From Rhodopseudomonas palustris (lineage in GTDB: Bacteria > Pseudomonadota > Alphaproteobacteria > Rhizobiales > Xanthobacteraceae), in NCBI RefSeq assembly GCF_034479375.1, contig NZ_CP140155.1:1736001-1800000 (forward strand): 64,000 nt of DNA, given 5' to 3'. Of this stretch, positions 63,809 to 64,000 are shown in pieces (the first letter of the stretch is position 1; every line of letters begins with the position of its first letter). A program made the translations under genes and the position numbers. The notes beneath the pieces are model-generated. The model was given only the letters and a program-made list of their open reading frames with translations. It was not told the DNA's origin and ran no database searches.

Positions 63809-64000
63809 GCCATAACAATGAAAATTCGACAATCTTTCAAATTGTTGCAATCGCTCATGATTTTCCTCGGGCCATTGGATTGAGGCCGGCCGACGCTCTC
63901 ACTCCCGAACCGAGTGAAACTTTAGGAACTGTAGAGGAGTTGAAATAACACTGGGTAGGTGTGATGCTTTTCGCCAGGTTGCAGCATCTCTCGCACGCCC

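Overview
The window is high-GC alphaproteobacterial chromosome. Gene content and protein families (MipZ, DUF1489, PccA/PccB, ATP12, a quinohaemoprotein dehydrogenase, a fused indolepyruvate:ferredoxin oxidoreductase, GCG_CRPN and GrlR-like small proteins, Lys-rich histone-like protein) and the interspersed repeats fit the Bradyrhizobium/Rhodopseudomonas group (Nitrobacteraceae); Rhodopseudomonas palustris or a close relative is my best guess. This rests on reading protein sequences, not on a database search. There is no rRNA, no recognisable insertion sequence and no CRISPR array. Two tRNAs are present: Leu(GAG) on the minus strand and Arg(TCG) on the plus strand.

Layout. 1-9 kb: mipZ (3' end cut by the window), panC, DUF1489, small and membrane hypotheticals, a glutathione transferase, a YdcF-like protein, an aldo/keto reductase, an HTH regulator and the magnesium channel mgtE. 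8.8-14.4 kb: a tandem pair of NodB-type polysaccharide deacetylases, cytochrome b561, an EF-hand protein and a divergent OmpR-type two-component system with a perfect inverted repeat between them. 14.5-22.6 kb: tRNA-Leu, an orphan FliN-like domain, lipB, ynfA, the pccA-oxaloacetate decarboxylase-acylphosphatase run, and a photolyase followed by a 39 % lysine histone-like protein. 23-30.6 kb: an EamA exporter, tRNA-Arg, two tandem chemoreceptors with near-identical signalling halves, and a GrlR-like small protein.

30.8-40.3 kb: an aldehyde dehydrogenase/GMC alcohol dehydrogenase pair with an AraC-type regulator, a large PAS histidine kinase and a PQQ- and haem-containing alcohol dehydrogenase, together an alcohol-oxidation neighbourhood. 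40.4-48.7 kb: a co-directional run of NUDIX, DapA-like lyase/aldolase, MaoC hydratase, DUF35, a non-canonical thiolase and the IorA-IorB fusion, probably acyl-CoA or aromatic 2-oxoacid catabolism. 49-52.8 kb: small envelope proteins, a DUF1295 membrane enzyme and a class-3 lipase.

53-54.7 kb holds the clearest sign of transfer: a higB-higA toxin-antitoxin pair whose antitoxin overlaps by 4 bp an AT-richer DUF2971 gene. 54.8-63 kb: pccB, DUF4260, a class D beta-lactamase, a stand-alone FlhB C-terminal domain overlapping a FliK-like gene, an ATP12 chaperone and an RluA-type pseudouridine synthase with a long basic extension. The last kilobase has no convincing protein-coding gene, but it has a near-consensus promoter firing into a strongly structured segment and then a second AT-rich patch running off the window.
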